Positions 34,920 to 46,170 of a stretch of 64,000 nt of DNA are shown piece after piece (the first letter of the stretch is position 1; each line of letters opens with the position of its first letter). The translations under genes were made by a program, and so were the position numbers. Origin of the DNA: Gigaspora margarita (Eukaryota; Glomeromycota; Glomeromycetes; Diversisporales; Gigasporaceae); NCBI GenBank assembly GCA_009809945.1, contig WTPW01000324.1, positions 121,236 through 185,235 on the forward strand, written 5' to 3'. The notes beneath the pieces are model-generated. The model saw nothing but the letters and a program-made list of their open reading frames with translations, searched no databases and was not told the DNA's origin.

Positions 34920-37450
34920 GTTATAACCTATTGTTTCCTCCAGAAGAACTGACTTTAAATAATTATTTAGATTTTTCTTTAAATCTGAATATTCTACAAT
35001 AAATCAAGATAGTAAACAAGTACAAAAGTTAATGATACAAGTCAAAAGTTTTTATCCAAGTGTGCAATTTTCAATACCAACTCTACAGTCAAATACTAAA
35101 TAATGTCAAATATATACGACTTTTTTTACTAATTATGATTTTATTATATCACAGGTTGATCCTGTATATTAGTACCAACAAAATTGTAAAGTTATATAGT
35201 TATCTATAATTAATTTAGTTAGATATCATAATGTTTTAATTACAGGTAAAACTATATACTGGCTAATTGATCAAAAGTTAAATATATCAGACAATAAAGA
35301 ACTAATAGTTGATCTATTAGAAATTGAAAATTTCTATAATAAATTATTTAATATAAAATCTGATTTAAACATTAAAAAAATTAAAAATGAATATTATGAA
35401 ATTGGCATAAATTTAACTTTATGCAAATTTGATAAAGAGATAGATATAATAACTTCTGAGTTATTAAAAATTTTACAGGAACAATATCTACATCCAGAAG
35501 TATCTTTACTTATCGATTAGATACCATACAAATGGTGAATAAATCGAATACTCATTACTTTACAAATTTAGATGTTTCTAATTTAGATAAAAAAAAAAGA
35601 AGAGGAAATATGTATGGCTGTTTTTAATCAATTATACCCAATTTTGGGTGAAAGTACATTTATAAGTCCAGAAGAAACATTAAGTAAATAGCATTTGAAT
35701 TATAGTATTGGTTTTCCTTTTAGATTCAATATTGGTGATAATATGAATTATAGAAAGTTCATTTATCAAATAGGAGGAAGAAAAGTATTTTTAAATAAAA
35801 TTTATAATTATATAGAAGGAAAAAAGTTATACTTAGCGTTAGCCATGTTTTTATGAAAGATAAGGTTCTTAAAAAATCAAAAGTTAAAATAGAAGAAAAA
35901 ATCTGATTAATAATAGCTCAAGATCAATTAACTTATTATAATGGTATGCTAGTTAATGGTAAACAAAATAAAAAGTTTGATCCACTTAATGGTTGTGCCA
36001 TAGGTTTATTATCAGCTCATGCAATGCCACCAAAAATTTTTGAAATTCATAATGGATTTAAACACCATATTGCTATGGATGTAATAGCCATAGATTCTAC
36101 AATGACCTGGCCATATATGAGAATGCTTAAAACTATTAGAAAGTTTGGTTATAAAAATTATCCACAAAAAATTGCTGCTGAAAATTTAATAGATAATTAT
36201 TATGATAATCTATATAATTCTTATCTATGGAATATGTATACAGGTGATGTAAAAATGAAACACCAGGGACATTCTACTGGTCAAAGTACTGTGTCACTAT
36301 ATATTGTCTTATTTTATATGTTGAAGCCTTTACACAATTAACTGGTATGCCAGCATCTGATTTTTTCAAATATAATTATCTCATAGTATATAGTGATGAT
36401 AATGTTTTAAGCTCAAATATTTGTAATGATAAATGGAATGCAAATAACATGATAAAGTATTTTGCTCAATGTGGTATTTCAATAAAAGTAGAAGATGAGT
36501 TTAGTAATATTAATGGTATTGAATTTTTGAGTAAACAGTATTATAATAAAAATGTGGCTAAAGAACATTTTGAATTTAGTGAAGTTTATAAAAATAGTAT
36601 TGTAATTTGTCCTTTTGATAAGGATATAATTTATTTATATACTAAAAATACTGATAAATTTATGATTATAGAAAACCTGATCTCTAAAAATGGTAATCTA
36701 GTTAAAGATAACCCAGTTTATTAGGATTTATTAATTAATAGTTCAGATAATGACATACAAGAATATGTTAAAAATATCATAAGTATCAGTTAGTTCAAAG
36801 ATAGGTGTTTATTATTAAAAGATGTAAATCACATACCAGATAAATTATATAAAGAGAAAAACAAGAATATTTTTATTACCAATACTTGTTCTAGGTTTAA
36901 AAATAATAGTATTGATAAAGAAAAAATATATAACTTATGCAGCATTTTTGACATTTTACATAGTAAAACAACTATTGCAAATAAATACCCTGATTTATTT
37001 TTTGATCCAGAAATTATATTAAGAAACATTACCTGGTAACCCATTACAAACAAAAAATCAAGTACTCAAACAAGTCTATGTGAAGAACTTCTTAATAAAC
37101 AATAAATCATTATATAAGGATAGAATTATTCTTATTTGTAGTAAAGACTTTATACCTAGTAATGTAATCCCTGTACAAGATAAAATCATAATCCAAGTAA
37201 GAAATATGATTAAAGCTAAAAATGAAAGAACTAAATAGTTTAATGACCTTATGAAAGATCCTAATATTGAAAAAATTATACTCTTATATAGCTATAGAAA
37301 ATAAATTAATAGATTTTCATAAAAGATACATTAGAACAAATAAAGATTTTTTAACATTAAATGATTTGTGATATAAACAAATCTATGCTAAATATTTAAG
37401 CTCTTTCTTTATAGACGATAATTTTAATTTAATAGATGAAGTTAAAAAAT
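34920..37450 (+). pseudogene. Fossil RNA-virus-type RNA-dependent RNA polymerase (endogenous viral element)
   Basis: RNA-dependent RNA polymerases copy RNA from RNA in the cytoplasm of virus-infected cells. The palm motifs occur in order. Motif A is DVIAIDSTMTWPYMR at 36078-36122, motif B is GHSTGQSTVS at 36267-36296, motif C is YSDDNV near 36389-36406, and a motif E-like GIEFLSK lies near 36518-36538. A fingers-like segment lies at about 35700-35940 (SIGFPFR, then a Lys-rich stretch ahead of palm A). The order, spacing and GIEFLSK favour the picorna-like plus-strand or dsRNA virus polymerase world over reverse transcriptases. The SDD in motif C is unusual for that group. No family can be assigned by eye. 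The element is broken, with roughly a dozen interruptions over 2.5 kb, so it is old, and no capsid or second viral gene is evident. A polymerase of another RNA replicon is the main alternative. Confidence 0.7.
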
Positions 37451-38612
37451 ATGTTCCAGAATATAACTATAACAATATTATGCAAAGTATTTATTAGACT
37501 CACTAGTACTAGGTTATATCTATGTTTTATAAATTCTTTAAAATCAATAGATTACTTTTCTTTCTATAGCATGCTTAACAATAATTTATATGCTATTGTC
37601 ATGCTAATTACAAGTCTTATTGCTATCCAAGTATTTTTTTCAAATTTTGCTGTTGTTTTTCAATAGGTAAACATCTAACTTTTAGTTATTTTTGCTCAAA
37701 AATAACAAACTAATTAAAGTAATAAGAGCTTCAATCTTGCTCTAGTTAACCAAGATTCTAAATCTAATTAGAAAGCTAATATATTTGAATTGTTTAAAAA
37801 ATTTTTTGTTTTTATGTTATTAAATACTTTGTATAGCTCTGAAGTAAGTAATACAATTGATTATAGTATAAATTTTTCACAATTCCAATACTTAGTTTTA
37901 GTTATGAATTATAGTACATGTTCTTGTCAATCATAATCATAGCATATTATACTAGAAGGTCATATGTAATATTAAATTAAAAATGTTTTGGTTAACACTT
38001 ATGTAAACTCTTTTTTTTTCTAGAGCACCAATTTTAGATCATAAAATCATTAATTATTAGAATAAGGGCATAAACAAAATTAGTAATATCCAATATAGGC
38101 ATAAAACAGAGCTAGGGATATATCAGTGCTGAAAAACAACTAGTTCCAGACCAGTCCCAGACTGCAAACAATAAGAACTGTGAACTATTAAAAGGATTAG
38201 TCCTGAACCAATCCTTGTAAATATAGCTATAAATCTTGTATTACTCAATCAAATTTCTTGATAAGGTATAATATAGATTATATGAGGTTTGTTTATATCT
38301 GACAGTAAGTAATTACATCATTTTTGACCAATAAGACCTTATGCATTAGGATATTATGTAATTATTAAAGAACTATTTTTGGAACCAAGGATGGGTCTGG
38401 ACTAGAACCATAAATTCTATAATAACAGTCTTACTAGGAACCAGAACAGACTAAACCAGACTAATGCATCTTTAAACAGAGCTTGAGGCATATTTAAACA
38501 TGCTCATAGGCATATTTAAAAATATTTATTTTTTTTTAAAAAAGGCAAAAATTTTTAAATTATTTAATTTATATATAGACTAAAGTATTTTAACCAAGAC
38601 AGATATAGCATA
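37451..38612. other. AT-rich spacer, possible trailing viral remnant and a weak inverted repeat
   Basis: Protein-like fragments may continue from the polymerase fossil to about 37670 but carry no motif. At 38140-38470 GGTCTGGACTAGAACC-type phrases occur in both orientations, perhaps a worn MITE. Nothing else is seen. Confidence 0.35.
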
Positions 38613-40150
38613 TAGGTGAGATTTTCTGGATCATGTAAACTCCAACTCTCCGATCCTACTCTGGATGATCATCACATAGTGATGATCATGTTTGTGTACC
38701 CAGATAATCTTTTTTTATTTTTATTTTTTTTTTGTTGTATTTGTTATATTTATTGGCTTTGGCTAATTTTTTTTAGGTGACTTTTTTTTTAGATTACAGT
38801 TAATGGTTTAATTTCGCCATAGTTGAAGTCATCGTTAATGGAGTTGTTATTAAAGGAGTCATTATTAAAGGAATCATCGTCAATGGAGTCATTATCAATG
38901 TAGTCGTCATCAATGGAGTCATTGCTAATGGAGTCATCATTATTGGAGTCATAATAGGTGCTGTGTCACTATTATAGGTGAGTTGCCTTTGGGTGGATGC
39001 TGTTTTTTAATATTCTACTAGTTTTATTAGTGTTTTTTTTTTGTTGTCGAATCTCTACTTTCTACCTTTGTTGATTTCAGTTTTGTGCTACCACTGTAGT
39101 TGGTATCATATAATTTGTGTTGTCTTGAAATGAATTTTGTTGTTTCTCCACCTTTTTTCTATAATCATTGGTTTCAGTTTTGTGCCGCTACAATTATGGT
39201 AGCTGATACATTATTTGGAAGTAGATTTCGTTACTTGATTTGCTTCTGTTGTCCTGGTTTTTTTTTATTTGTTACATATTTAACTTTTCCACTTCTTTCT
39301 ATAGTTGTCATTTCATGCGTCATTATAAATAGTGCTGCTATTATTCGTATTGCATTTGTGGTAGGCATTTCGTCATGATTGGAGGTATCATTGCTTCTTG
39401 TAGAGTTAGAGTGAATTGGTTGTTAGAATTAGGATAAGTGGGTTAGGGTAAGTTAGTTGGTAGGTTAGGGTAAGTTAGCTGGTGTTATTTGGTTAGGCTG
39501 TCCTCTTGTGTTTATTTTAGTCTGTGATAAAATGATTTACTAAAATAAGAGCTTCTAAAGTGTTTTTGTTGTCATGCCTAGTTTTGTAATTCTTCCAATC
39601 TTTAATCTTAGTCCGATAATTATTTTTTTAAAAATAAAAAAATAATATAAATAAATAATTTAAATAAATAAATAAAATAAATAAAATTATACTGAATTAA
39701 AAAAATAAATAAAATTGAACTGAATTTTAAAAAAAACAAATGAATTTAAAATTAAATAAAAAAATTAAATCGATTAAAAAAAAATAAGACGAATATAAAG
39801 ATTAAATAAATAAATAAATAAAAAATGTTTAAAAAAAAATTAAGATAAAAAAAATTAAAAAAAAATAGATTAAAAAAATAAAAAATAAAAACGATTAAAA
39901 AAAATTGATTAAAAAAATAAAACAAAATGATTAAAAAATATATATATATATATATATAATATATATATTTTTGCTTGTTTCTTGTATGTGTGTTGTGTTA
40001 GTTGTTGGGCGGATCACTTATTTGTACAGGTAATACAGATACCTGAAGAAAAAATAGCCAATTGGAGAGTCAAATTTTGACTATTCCAGATCACGGGATC
40101 CCAACCTGGATCAGAATCAGGTTGTTACATGATCCAGAAAATTTTACCTA
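38613..40150. mobile_element. Long non-autonomous inverted-repeat element, ~1.54 kb
   Basis: Ends TAGGTGAGATTTTCTGGATC and GATCCAGAAAATTTTACCTA are inverted repeats of about 28 bp, followed inward by looser complementarity around GATGATCATC-type palindromes. The inside holds a GGAGTCAT minisatellite (38800-38965), TTAGGGTAAG repeats (39430-39480) and about 330 bp of A-rich low complexity (39620-39950). A 92-codon frame at 39100 has no motif. No transposase is present. Confidence 0.7.
38800..38965. repeat. ~15-18 bp minisatellite (AATGGAGTCATCATT type)
   Basis: About ten degenerate units of GTCATYRTYAATGGA lie on the plus strand. The same kind of unit occurs at 44000-44070 (GTTGGAGTCGTTGTT) inside another long non-autonomous element, which suggests a shared building block. 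Confidence 0.75.
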
Positions 40151-40569
40151 CATCCTAGCACTCTTTTAACTAATTAAAATTTAAAATTAGATGTAACATA
40201 CAAATTAGATTTGAATAACAAATAAGAATTAGTTTTATCTTAAAATTTTGTTTTAAAACCTATTTTTTGGGCTTTAATAAAAAAATTTTATTATAAATAC
40301 TATTTATTTCAATCTTTTATTTAACTCTTCTTCTACTTTTAAAAAATTTTAGATAAATATTGTTTTGATTTGTTTGTTATACTAATTTTATTTATTATAT
40401 ATAGAATAGCATCACAGTGTTATACTGCTAAAATAATATTAAAATTTTTTTAATAATAATTATAAAAAAACTAAAACAAATAAAAAATTTATTTTAAAAA
40501 ACAAACAAATAAAAATAACTTTATTTATAAATAATCAATACTATATATTGAAATTATATTTAATAATAA
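40151..40569. other. AT-rich spacer, nothing recognised
   Basis: No reading frame or repeat is identified. Confidence 0.5.
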
Positions 40570-40698
40570 GGGCACTAACAGATATTATGTAATATTTTTG
40601 GGGAGGAGGGATAGCTGGGTATAATATACTATATATATACTTCATATATGACATGAACCCCTTCAATAAAAAATATAACGAAATATATGTCAGTGCCC
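40570..40698. mobile_element. Harbinger-like MITE, 129 bp, GGGCACT ends, TAA duplication
   Basis: GGGCACTAACAGATATTATG at the left pairs with CATATATGTCAGTGCCC-type sequence at the right. TAA is present directly outside both ends (40567-40569, 40699-40701). It is the intact reference for the split copy at 27121-29720. Confidence 0.8.
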
Positions 40699-41429
40699 TA
40701 ATAAAGATTTGTTTATTTTTTATATTTATATATATTTAAAAATTAAACTATATATAGATGCACATATAGTTATATAAAAAAATTTTAACTCATAGGCATG
40801 CCCAGGGGTATGCCTGTGCCCTTATGCTCATTCTATTGTTTATTTTTGAAGCCATTGTTCTTTTTTTTTAAATTCTATAAATATATAGAATTCAAAAAAA
40901 AAGTTTATTGAATTTAACTTGGTGGTTATCAAGATACCTTCATTCAAAGTTTAGAAAAACTTGGTTATTATTTCTATTTTGTTAGATATTTTGAGTTTTT
41001 TAAAACTTTTGAGCAAAGATATCTAGCAATAAAAATTTAAATTTCAAGATTAAAAAAATAACTTTGATGCATTGTTAGCCGATCTTCATTAATAAACCAA
41101 TTTTATTCATCATTATAAGTTCTACTTATCTCTAAATTTTCATAAAAATTGGATAATTTTTTATTAGTTGATTTTTATAAAATACTTTTTTGTACCAAAA
41201 GAATCTATTATGATGCCAGTTAGGTTTTTACAAATGTCCATTAATAAAAAATTATTTGATTTTTATAAAACTTTAGAGGTAGGTAAAATTTATTAAGTGA
41301 ATAAAATTTTTTTTTTTATTTAATTGGCGATCATGCCATAATTTTATTTCTAAAAATAGTTACATTTTCTAATGCTATTACTATTTCTGGTACTTTGTAC
41401 CTTACAACTAAACTACGGCTCACCCGGTT
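40699..41429. other. AT-rich spacer
   Basis: A small hairpin (TTCTATAAATATATAGAA) lies at 40873-40890. No gene is seen. Confidence 0.5.
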
Positions 41430-42480
41430 ACTTTATGCACCTGTGTGTGACCTGACAATTTAGAATTCGTCTCCTTCCCTTATCGAGTAATACTCCACAG
41501 GGAATTCACCAACTTGGTTCTGAGGCCTGTCATGATCGCTTCAATTATGGTTCCACCAACTATAAATACCATCTTTTATCCATTTTTTAACTTCATCACA
41601 AACTATCCCGAGGCAATCTCCTCATTCCATTTTTCTTGTTTTCAGTTTAACTTCTTTGGGACTTGGTTGGTTCATCGAATCTTCATTCCTAACAGTTGTC
41701 CTCAGCTTTCGGAGTTTCTTTCTTTTCTTTTTCTTTCTTTTAGTCTTTGTAGTGATCCCGTTTTCTTTTTCCCAGATTATAGTTTGCTCGCATCTTTCTT
41801 TCCAAATTTTGTCCTGAAAGTTCGTTGTCCACTCCTCTAACCAAACCAGAAGTATGTAATTGATTACTTTATTCTCAAGGTCTAGATGTTCTAATTTCCT
41901 CCACCCATTTATATTTATTATTCCTCTTGTTAGGAGCGTTCTTCATTGATCCTCTGTTATGTTTTTGTTGGTCAGAATTTCTAAGAGTTGATGCCGGTCT
42001 ACTTTTCTCTGAGCGTTACTAGGTATGAGGTTCCATACTTTTCCTGCTATTTCCTCTTCTAGTTGTTTCCATGGTTCTTTGTCAGCAGGGCAGGCAGCTA
42101 GGTGATCTGATGTTTCTTCATTAACTACGCATTTACGGCAGTTGGAGCTATTGTAAACATCTCCTTGGTCACGATATCTTTTAGTTAAGGTAGGTAGAGA
42201 TCCATTTATTATTTTTATTTTAAACACCCATCTTTTGTTATCCTTTTTATTGAGGGCTTTCGTTTTTTGTGTTTTTCGCCAAAAACTTCTGAAAGTTTGC
42301 CAGTCTTTGTGCTTATCACGCTTCGTATGTGCTTCATCTTTCTGATATCTGAAAAAAGTCCATTCTGCTTTGTGATATACGTTGAGCATCTCTTTAACAA
42401 AATGTCTTATTGGGATCTCTATTCTGAATTCCTGCCATATAGGGGTAAATGCATATTCTTTTACATCATCTGTCGCTATT
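41430..42480 (-). pseudogene. LINE retrotransposon relic, C-terminal part of the polyprotein
   Basis: The minus-strand frame 42389-41943 (148 codons) contains WVFKIKIINGSLPTLTKRYR and a zinc-finger-like CRKCVVNEETSDHLAAC. This is the typical tail downstream of reverse transcriptase in LINEs that are common in arbuscular mycorrhizal fungi. The reading extends upstream to about 42480 (EYAFTPIWQEFRIEIPIRHF) and, after a stop, downstream (NYILLVWLEEWTTNF, IWKERCEQTIIWEK) to about 41430. Reverse transcriptase and endonuclease domains are absent, so the copy is 5' truncated, as LINE copies usually are. No clear poly(A) is seen on the 3' side. Family assignment rests on recalled similarity. Confidence 0.6.
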
Positions 42481-42579
42481 ATTGTTTATTAAATGAATAA
42501 AATTGGTTTAACAATGAAGACCAATTTGCTTAATAAACAAATCCACTATTGGCATATAACAATTAGGTTTTATTAAAAC

Positions 42580-43015
42580 TTAAAATTAAGTTGTCATCCC
42601 AAGTGATAGTCTAGGGTTCAAATCCTACTAGCAATGTTTTTGAAAATATACCCTGTTATGGTAACTATTGTCTTATTGATTGGTTAGTATATATTTGTAA
42701 TTTTGGTTCATTATTATAATAGGAGCTTTCAGACATATTTGTGTACTATTACACAAACAAATCTAAGAAACTAGAGAAATAGAAACCTGTTTGGCAAGTC
42801 CTAAATAAGAAGGTAGCAAAGATCTTTGATAGCATTACCAAAACTAGAATATAAGAACCCAGAACCAGAATATTAGATGAAATAAGACCTTTAGAGATTG
42901 GGGTTCACCAATCTAGTTACTGGAGTTACAATAAATAAAAAGGGCCTATGCTAAAAAAGTAGATACTAAGAGAAGAAAGAACTATAGCAGTCAACTGATT
43001 TGGCACACTATTTAT
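42580..43015 (+). mobile_element. tRNA-like SINE, copy 1
   Basis: A pol III B-box-like core GGGTTCAAATCC lies at 42613-42624 inside a T-arm-like pairing. The body shares long stretches with 63122-63560: ATAGGAGCTTTC, TTGGCAAG, GAGGTAGCAAAGATCTTTGA, and GGCCTATGCT with AGAGAAGAAAGAACTATAG. Identity is about 80-85% by eye. The same orientation and length, with no coding capacity, support a SINE. Confidence 0.65.
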
Positions 43016-43057
43016 CTGTTTTTTTGTTATATATAAATTTATAAAAAAATATATATA

Positions 43058-43314
43058 AGGCTGTTTGAATTTATAATTTCGTTTAACGTTCCCTTACGAA
43101 GCTTAAGTGTGGTGGGGGGAGGGGGGGTCAAATTAAACAAACATATTAAAAATTGCAAAAATAAACGCATTATTATTGGTTACTTATAAACACGTGACTT
43201 ATTGGAATCCTGAGACGCAACGAACGTTCTGATTGGCCTGTTTAATTTTAGGGGGGAACCCTTGGAGCCGGAGGGGGGGAGAACGTTAAACAAAATTGTA
43301 ATTTCAAACAGTCT
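43058..43314. mobile_element. MITE 257 bp with GGCTGTTTGAA ends
   Basis: AGGCTGTTTGAATTTATAAT and CGTTTAACGTTC at the left pair with GAACGTTAAAC and AATTTCAAACAGTCT at the right, about 36 bp each. Inside each arm is a G-run (GGGGGGAGGGGGGG and GGAGGGGGGA). No coding content. It ends 22 bp before the target duplication of the next element. Confidence 0.75.
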
Positions 43315-43811
43315 AAAATTATTGAATCTATGATGCTTCTTCCAGGACCCCGAAATATACATAGATAGATCAGGTTAATTATCCCTTAGATTGTAGTAGA
43401 ACACAGGCAAATTTGCCTGCGTTTTTGCACTTTTTTTGCTCTAATTTGCTTTTTTTAAATACCAAGATAATTAAATAAAATTTTGTACAATTATATTTAA
43501 AAATAAGGATTACTTTTTTGCAAAATTAGTTTTTGTATTGTAAGAAAAAAAATTTAAGTTATATATAAGCTAAAAATAGATAACTTTACGAAAAAAAATT
43601 TTTAAAAAATTTTATCACAATTTTTCTATAATCTTGTTTAGTTTTAGTTTTAAAGCTATAGTTCTTAAGACAATATTGTAGTTTATATAAAGGATGATAA
43701 CTTTTATTATTGCAATTTTAATGATTTATTTGTAAAAATTAAGGCTTGTATTAGAAGTAAAAATTTTTTTTATAGACAGGAACATATAAAATTTAAGAAA
43801 GAAAATGTCAT

Positions 43812-45190
43812 TGGCGACATGTCGCCATGCCGACCCCTATATATGATCATATGATCGGCCAATCATTTTTAAGATTGTTGATCATATAAATGATCTGTTT
43901 TTTTTTTTTAAATTTTAAAACGTGATTTTTATTTTATTTTATTTTTTTTTTTAAATTTTTTTAATGCGATTATTTTTTTCTTTTAGTCGTTTATATCTTG
44001 TCGTCACTGGAGTCGTTGCTAGAGTCATTGTTGGAGTCGTTGTTGGAGTCGTCGTTATTGCCATCGTTGGAGCCTCTTTTTCAGTAGTTCTTTCTGGAGG
44101 TTTGTAGTCTTTCGGTGGGTTCTTGTCAATTTTTGGTGGGTTCTTCCGGTAAGTTCTTCGGTGTTTCTTCGTCATTTTCAGTGGTTTTATAAGCTCCTTC
44201 ATCGTTTTTCTTCATCGTTTTTCGGTGGATGATTTGGTCGTTTTGCGGTGGGTTCATTTTTTGCCTCTTCGTCAATTTCAATGGTTCCTCCAGTAAGTGC
44301 TTCGGTGGTTCTTCATTGTTTTTCTTCATTGCTTTTTTGGTGGGTAACTTGTTATTTTTTAGTTGGTTCGTTTAGTAGTTCTTTGTCTCGTCAATTTTTC
44401 GGTGAGTTCTTCCAGTAGAGTTTTCGGCAGTCCTTTGTCGTTTTCGATGGATTCTTCCAGTAAGTTCTTTGGTGATTCTTCATCATTTTTTGGTAGATAA
44501 TTTTGTTGTTTTATGGTGGGTTCGTTCCTTTGTCTCTTCAATTTTTGTCGGGTTCTTCCTGTAAATTTTTCTTTTTGATCTTTCTTGTCATTTTTCGGTT
44601 CAATCATCATCGTTTTCATCTCATTTTCATCCTTTTTCATCCGTGTTTCTTCCCGTTTTTTGTCCCATTTTTCTTTCTGTTTTTGTTCCATTTTTCTTTT
44701 TGTTTTCGTCCTGTTTTTCTTTTCGTTTTCGTTCCATTTCTTCATATGTATTCGACTAAAAAAAATAAACTAATTTTAAAAAAGAAAAAAATTATTAAAT
44801 TAAAAAAAAAACTTAAAAAAAATTAAATAAAAAAAAATTAAATTAAACTCGTTTTCGTTCCGTTTCTTCATATGTATTTGACTAAAAAAAAATAAATTAA
44901 TTTTAAAAAAGAAAAAAATTATTAAATTATTAAAAAAAACTTAAAAAAAAAAAATGATAATAAAAAAATTAAATAAAAAAAAAAATTAAATTAAACTCGC
45001 TTTCATTCCATTTCTTCATATGTATTCAACTAAAAAAAAATAAATTAATTTTAAAAAAGGAAAAAATTAAATTAAAAAAAAACTTAAATAAAAAAAAAAT
45101 TAAATTAAACTTAGAAAAAAAATAAAAAAAGCTGACCACGTGATCACTTTTGATTGGCCGATCATGGGGTTGCCATGGCGACATGTCTCC
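43812..45190. mobile_element. Long non-autonomous inverted-repeat element, third nesting level
   Basis: Ends GGCGACATGTCGCCATGCCG and its inverted counterpart at 45163-45190, extended inward by CGGCCAATCA/TGATTGGCCG. The inside holds a GGAGTCGTTGTT minisatellite (44000-44070), a pyrimidine-rich stretch full of GGTTCTTCC-like units on one strand (44080-44720) and three 127-147 bp tandem repeats. Open frames in this stretch (up to 128 codons, Lys/Glu-rich on the minus strand) follow the repeats and look like low-complexity shadows. Confidence 0.75.
44722..45125. repeat. Tandem repeat, three units of 127-147 bp
   Basis: Units begin at 44722, 44849 and 44996 with TCGTTTTCGTTCCATTTCTT-like heads, followed by CATATGTATT, GACTAAAAAAAATAAA and A-rich tails. 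The units are about 90% alike. Confidence 0.85.
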
Positions 45191-45507
45191 ATAAAATAAC
45201 ACCCATTTAAGAAAATCTAAAGAAAAATTTTAATAGTAAAAATACTAATACAAGAACTTTAAACTTTGATTATACTAAAGTTTTCTAATAATTTTAAAAA
45301 ATTTTTATAACAAAGTTATTAAAACAAAACTCAAAGAATATTTTTCACTTAGAAAAATCTAGCTAAAATCAATATTTAAAATTTTATTAAAATTTTTAAA
45401 ATACGCAGGCAAATTTGCCTGTGTTACAATCTAAGAGATAGGGTTACTAAAAAAGAAAAAATCTGCATAAAAAACTTCAAAAATAAGCAAAAAAATTACT
45501 ATAAATA

Positions 45508-45792
45508 GGGGACGTCTAAAGCGGAGTAGATTCTTATAATATATTTTATCAAATTAACTTTAGGGCTAGGATCATCTTAAGTTAGAGTTAGAGAGGTTTT
45601 AGATTATAATATATAAGCAAAATTGCCTTCCCGACATTTTTAATTAAAACATCAAGGTAAGTTTAGACTGCTATTTTTTGTATTTTTCAAGGTTTTCGCT
45701 TCTCTTTTTTGTTTGCTTCGCCGAAGATCATCGAAATTTGATAATTTGATTAGGCAATTGTCACGTGATTCTACTCCGCTTTAGACGACCCC
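45508..45792. mobile_element. hAT-like MITE, 285 bp, 8 bp target duplication, nested
   Basis: Ends GGGGACGTCTAAAGCGGAGT and ACTCCGCTTTAGACGACCCC are inverted repeats. TATAAATA is duplicated exactly at 45500-45507 and 45793-45800, and the host MITE sequence resumes outside. The interior is non-coding, less AT-rich on its right. Confidence 0.9.
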
Positions 45793-46028
45793 TATAAATA
45801 GAAAAGATCTGTATAAAAACTTCAAAAATAAGCAAACTCATATCTGATCTATTTATGTATATTTCGGGGTCCTCTTCTTCCCCTATGTATTAACTTAAAA
45901 TTAAATTTTTTAGGAATATAGAACAAGGGAAGAAGAAGAAAAAATTGAACTTAAAAATCAGTTAAAATTTTGCTAATTTTGCACAAAACGAAAATATAAC
46001 TTTGCTAAAAACAAATATTTTAAGTTAT

Positions 46029-46170
46029 AGAGAGTGACAAAAATTAGATGATTTTTTAGATAGTAAAAAATGTTAAAATTCTATATAGGAACCTGACCAA
46101 ATTTATATTAATGAGGAAAGAAGGAGAGTAAGCCTTTAATAAAATAATCAGGTGATTAATGACACAGCCC
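46029..46170 (+). mobile_element. Harbinger-like MITE (GGG...CCC family), copy c
   Basis: TAT is duplicated on both sides (46026-46028, 46171-46173). It shares most of its sequence with 23688-23836 (GTGACAAAAAT, ATATAGGAACCTG, AATCAGGTGATTAATGACAC). Confidence 0.8.

Larger units (their letters stand above)
43387..45440. mobile_element. Inverted-repeat element nested in the hAT-like MITE
   Basis: The left arm (TTAGATTGTAGTAGAACACA, then GGCAAATTTGCCTGCG) and the right arm (CGCAGGCAAATTTGCCTGTG, then TTACAATCTAA) are near-perfect inverted repeats of about 40 bp, each carrying the palindrome GGCAAATTTGCC. The host MITE reads AATTAT on the left and TAGGGTTAC on the right, as in its intact copy, so this is an insertion. 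It is itself interrupted by 43812-45190, leaving about 670 bp of AT-rich, non-coding own sequence. Confidence 0.8.
43344..45873. mobile_element. hAT-like MITE, host of nested insertions, 8 bp target duplication
   Basis: Ends AGGACCCCGAAATATACATA and TGTATATTTCGGGGTCCT are nearly perfect inverted repeats. CTTCTTCC is duplicated exactly at 43336-43343 and 45874-45881. The element's own sequence is only about 190 bp (compare the intact 179 bp copy at 56307-56485). The rest is the insertions at 43387-45440 and 45508-45792. Confidence 0.9.

Noticed and set aside
39100-39378. 92-codon hydrophobic frame as a membrane protein gene
   Set aside because: It lies inside the non-autonomous element at 38613-40150 and has T-rich composition typical of shadow frames.
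41514-41840. Plus-strand 108-codon frame
   Set aside because: It overlaps the LINE relic on the opposite strand, whose protein similarity is clearer.
42600-42640. Stand-alone tRNA gene
   Set aside because: Only a T-arm-like box is present, with no cloverleaf. The sequence belongs to a SINE body found twice.
44126-44745. Lys/Glu-rich minus-strand frames up to 128 codons as real proteins
   Set aside because: They track a pyrimidine-rich, internally repetitive stretch inside a non-autonomous element and have no domain or start context.
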